Shown here piece by piece: positions 4,441-5,064 of a DNA stretch of 5,064 nucleotides. This DNA is from CAWEHT01 sp963808455 (GTDB lineage: Bacteria > Chloroflexota > Anaerolineae > CG2-30-64-16), in contig CAWEHT010000230.1 of assembly GCA_963808455.1 (NCBI GenBank), positions 1 through 5,064 on the forward strand, read 5' to 3'. Position 1 is the stretch's first letter, and each line of letters opens with the position of its first letter. The notes under the pieces were generated by a model. The model saw only the letters and a list, made by a program, of their open reading frames with translations. It searched no databases and was not told the DNA's origin. The position numbers were made by a program, and so were the translations under genes.

Positions 4441-5064
4441 CGGAGCATCGCATGCGGCGGCCTGACCGGGCTGGCCTCCTCCGGCCGGCGGGCCGTAGCG
4501 CTGTCGAGCCACTTCTCCAGCATCCCGCTCAATGCCTGCGGCGTTACCGGCTTGGAAAGGTAGTCGTTCATGCCCGCCTGCAGGCACTTCTCCCGATCGC
4601 CCTGCATGGCATGGGCGGTCATAGCGATGATCGGGATCGAACTGTTGGAGCTTGCCGCCTGCCAGTCACGGATCTGGCGCGTAGCCTCGAATCCATCCAG
4701 CTGAGGCATCTGCACGTCCATCAAGACCAGGTCGTAGGGCCTGGATTGCACGGCCTGGACCGCTTCCGCGCCATCTGCCACCGCATCGGCACCAAGGCCG
4801 AGCTTCTTCAGGATGCCAAGCGTCACCTGCTGGTTCGTGATGTTGTCTTCCGCCACCAGGATACGCGCAGAGCAGCCAACAAACAGGCGCGTCTCATCGC
4901 GGCACGGAGGGGAAGGCTGCGGCTCTAGCCGCGGGCCGTTCTGCACGGCCAGAACCAGAGCCCGTATCAACTCCTGATTTCGCACCGGTTTGATCAAGTA
5001 GGCACTGAAGCCAATCGCCTCGAACCGCGAGGCATCCGCCGGCGCTCCCAGGGACGTCAACATC
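4441..5064 (-). CDS. Hybrid sensor histidine kinase, C-terminal part: end of receiver 1 and complete receiver 2
   Basis: The gene enters from the right edge, so sensor, HisKA and ATPase domains, if present, are outside the window. Numbering from base 5063: residues 1-40 are the end of a receiver (MLTSLGAPAD, then GFSAYLIKPVRNQEL, with conserved Lys 25). A proline-rich linker follows, then receiver 2 from ARILVAEDNITNQQV (Glu 72, Asp 73), phospho-acceptor Asp 116 in LVLMDVQMPQLDG, Thr 149 in IIAMTAHAM, and Lys 171 in NDYLSKPV. A C-terminal Hpt domain follows after a frameshift in the linker. Uncorrected, this frame runs on to a stop at 4407. EDNxxNQQV and MDVQMPxxDG are typical of receivers attached to hybrid kinases. 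The protein would run a multistep phosphorelay, probably at the membrane. Its partners are likely the single-domain regulators just downstream on the same strand. Confidence 0.9.

Noticed and set aside
3823..4563. 246-residue ORF on the plus strand opposite the phosphorelay genes
   Set aside because: It lies antisense to a recognisable receiver start and a complete Hpt domain, and shows no domain of its own.
1..5064. CRISPR array, tRNA, rRNA, transposase or defence genes
   Set aside because: I found no repeat-spacer series, cloverleaf, ribosomal RNA segment or mobile-element protein on either strand.

Overview
The window is about 5 kb of GC-rich bacterial DNA. No ribosomal RNA or other taxonomic marker is present. 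The FolD C-terminus, the YPGA-type lipoprotein and the methyltransferase and response-regulator families look most like Chloroflexota to me (Anaerolineae/Caldilineae-like, or a related environmental lineage). That placement rests on family resemblance, not on a database search.

Layout. Positions 1-225 hold the end of folD (plus strand). A DJ-1/PfpI-family gene follows at 289-869, broken by two single-base insertions. Positions 870-1056 hold no gene, only one GC-rich inverted repeat. A sigma70-type promoter (1057-1085) drives a small lipoprotein gene (1130-1632, one frameshift), which ends in a clear intrinsic terminator (1667-1694). An elaborate control region follows: two short tandem duplications, a near-consensus promoter and a perfect inverted repeat (1732-1850). 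It precedes 1872-3258, which encodes two class I SAM-dependent methyltransferase domains joined by a predicted two-helix membrane segment; the first domain carries one frameshift.

Positions 3259-3541 are a convergent intergenic region with dispersed-repeat-like sequence and at best one doubtful small ORF. From 5064 down to 3542 the minus strand carries a phosphorelay operon. It comprises the end of a hybrid histidine kinase (receiver, receiver, Hpt; one frameshift before the Hpt), a CheY-like gene gutted by a large internal deletion, and an intact single-domain response regulator. The 30- and 16-base gaps and good ribosome binding sites support one transcript.

Working together: the kinase receivers and Hpt would pass phosphate to the stand-alone receivers. 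The methyltransferase unit is probably a separately regulated small-molecule or lipid-modifying enzyme. Its substrate cannot be read from the sequence.

A striking overall feature is the density of single-base indels: five in four genes, each restoring a well-conserved frame when corrected. No accompanying nonsense mutations are visible in the corrected frames. Base-level sequencing error is the simplest explanation, and reading frames here should be treated as provisional. I do not see a clearly new defence or mobile system. The most unusual items are the fused membrane-linked double methyltransferase with its operator region, and the deleted CheY.
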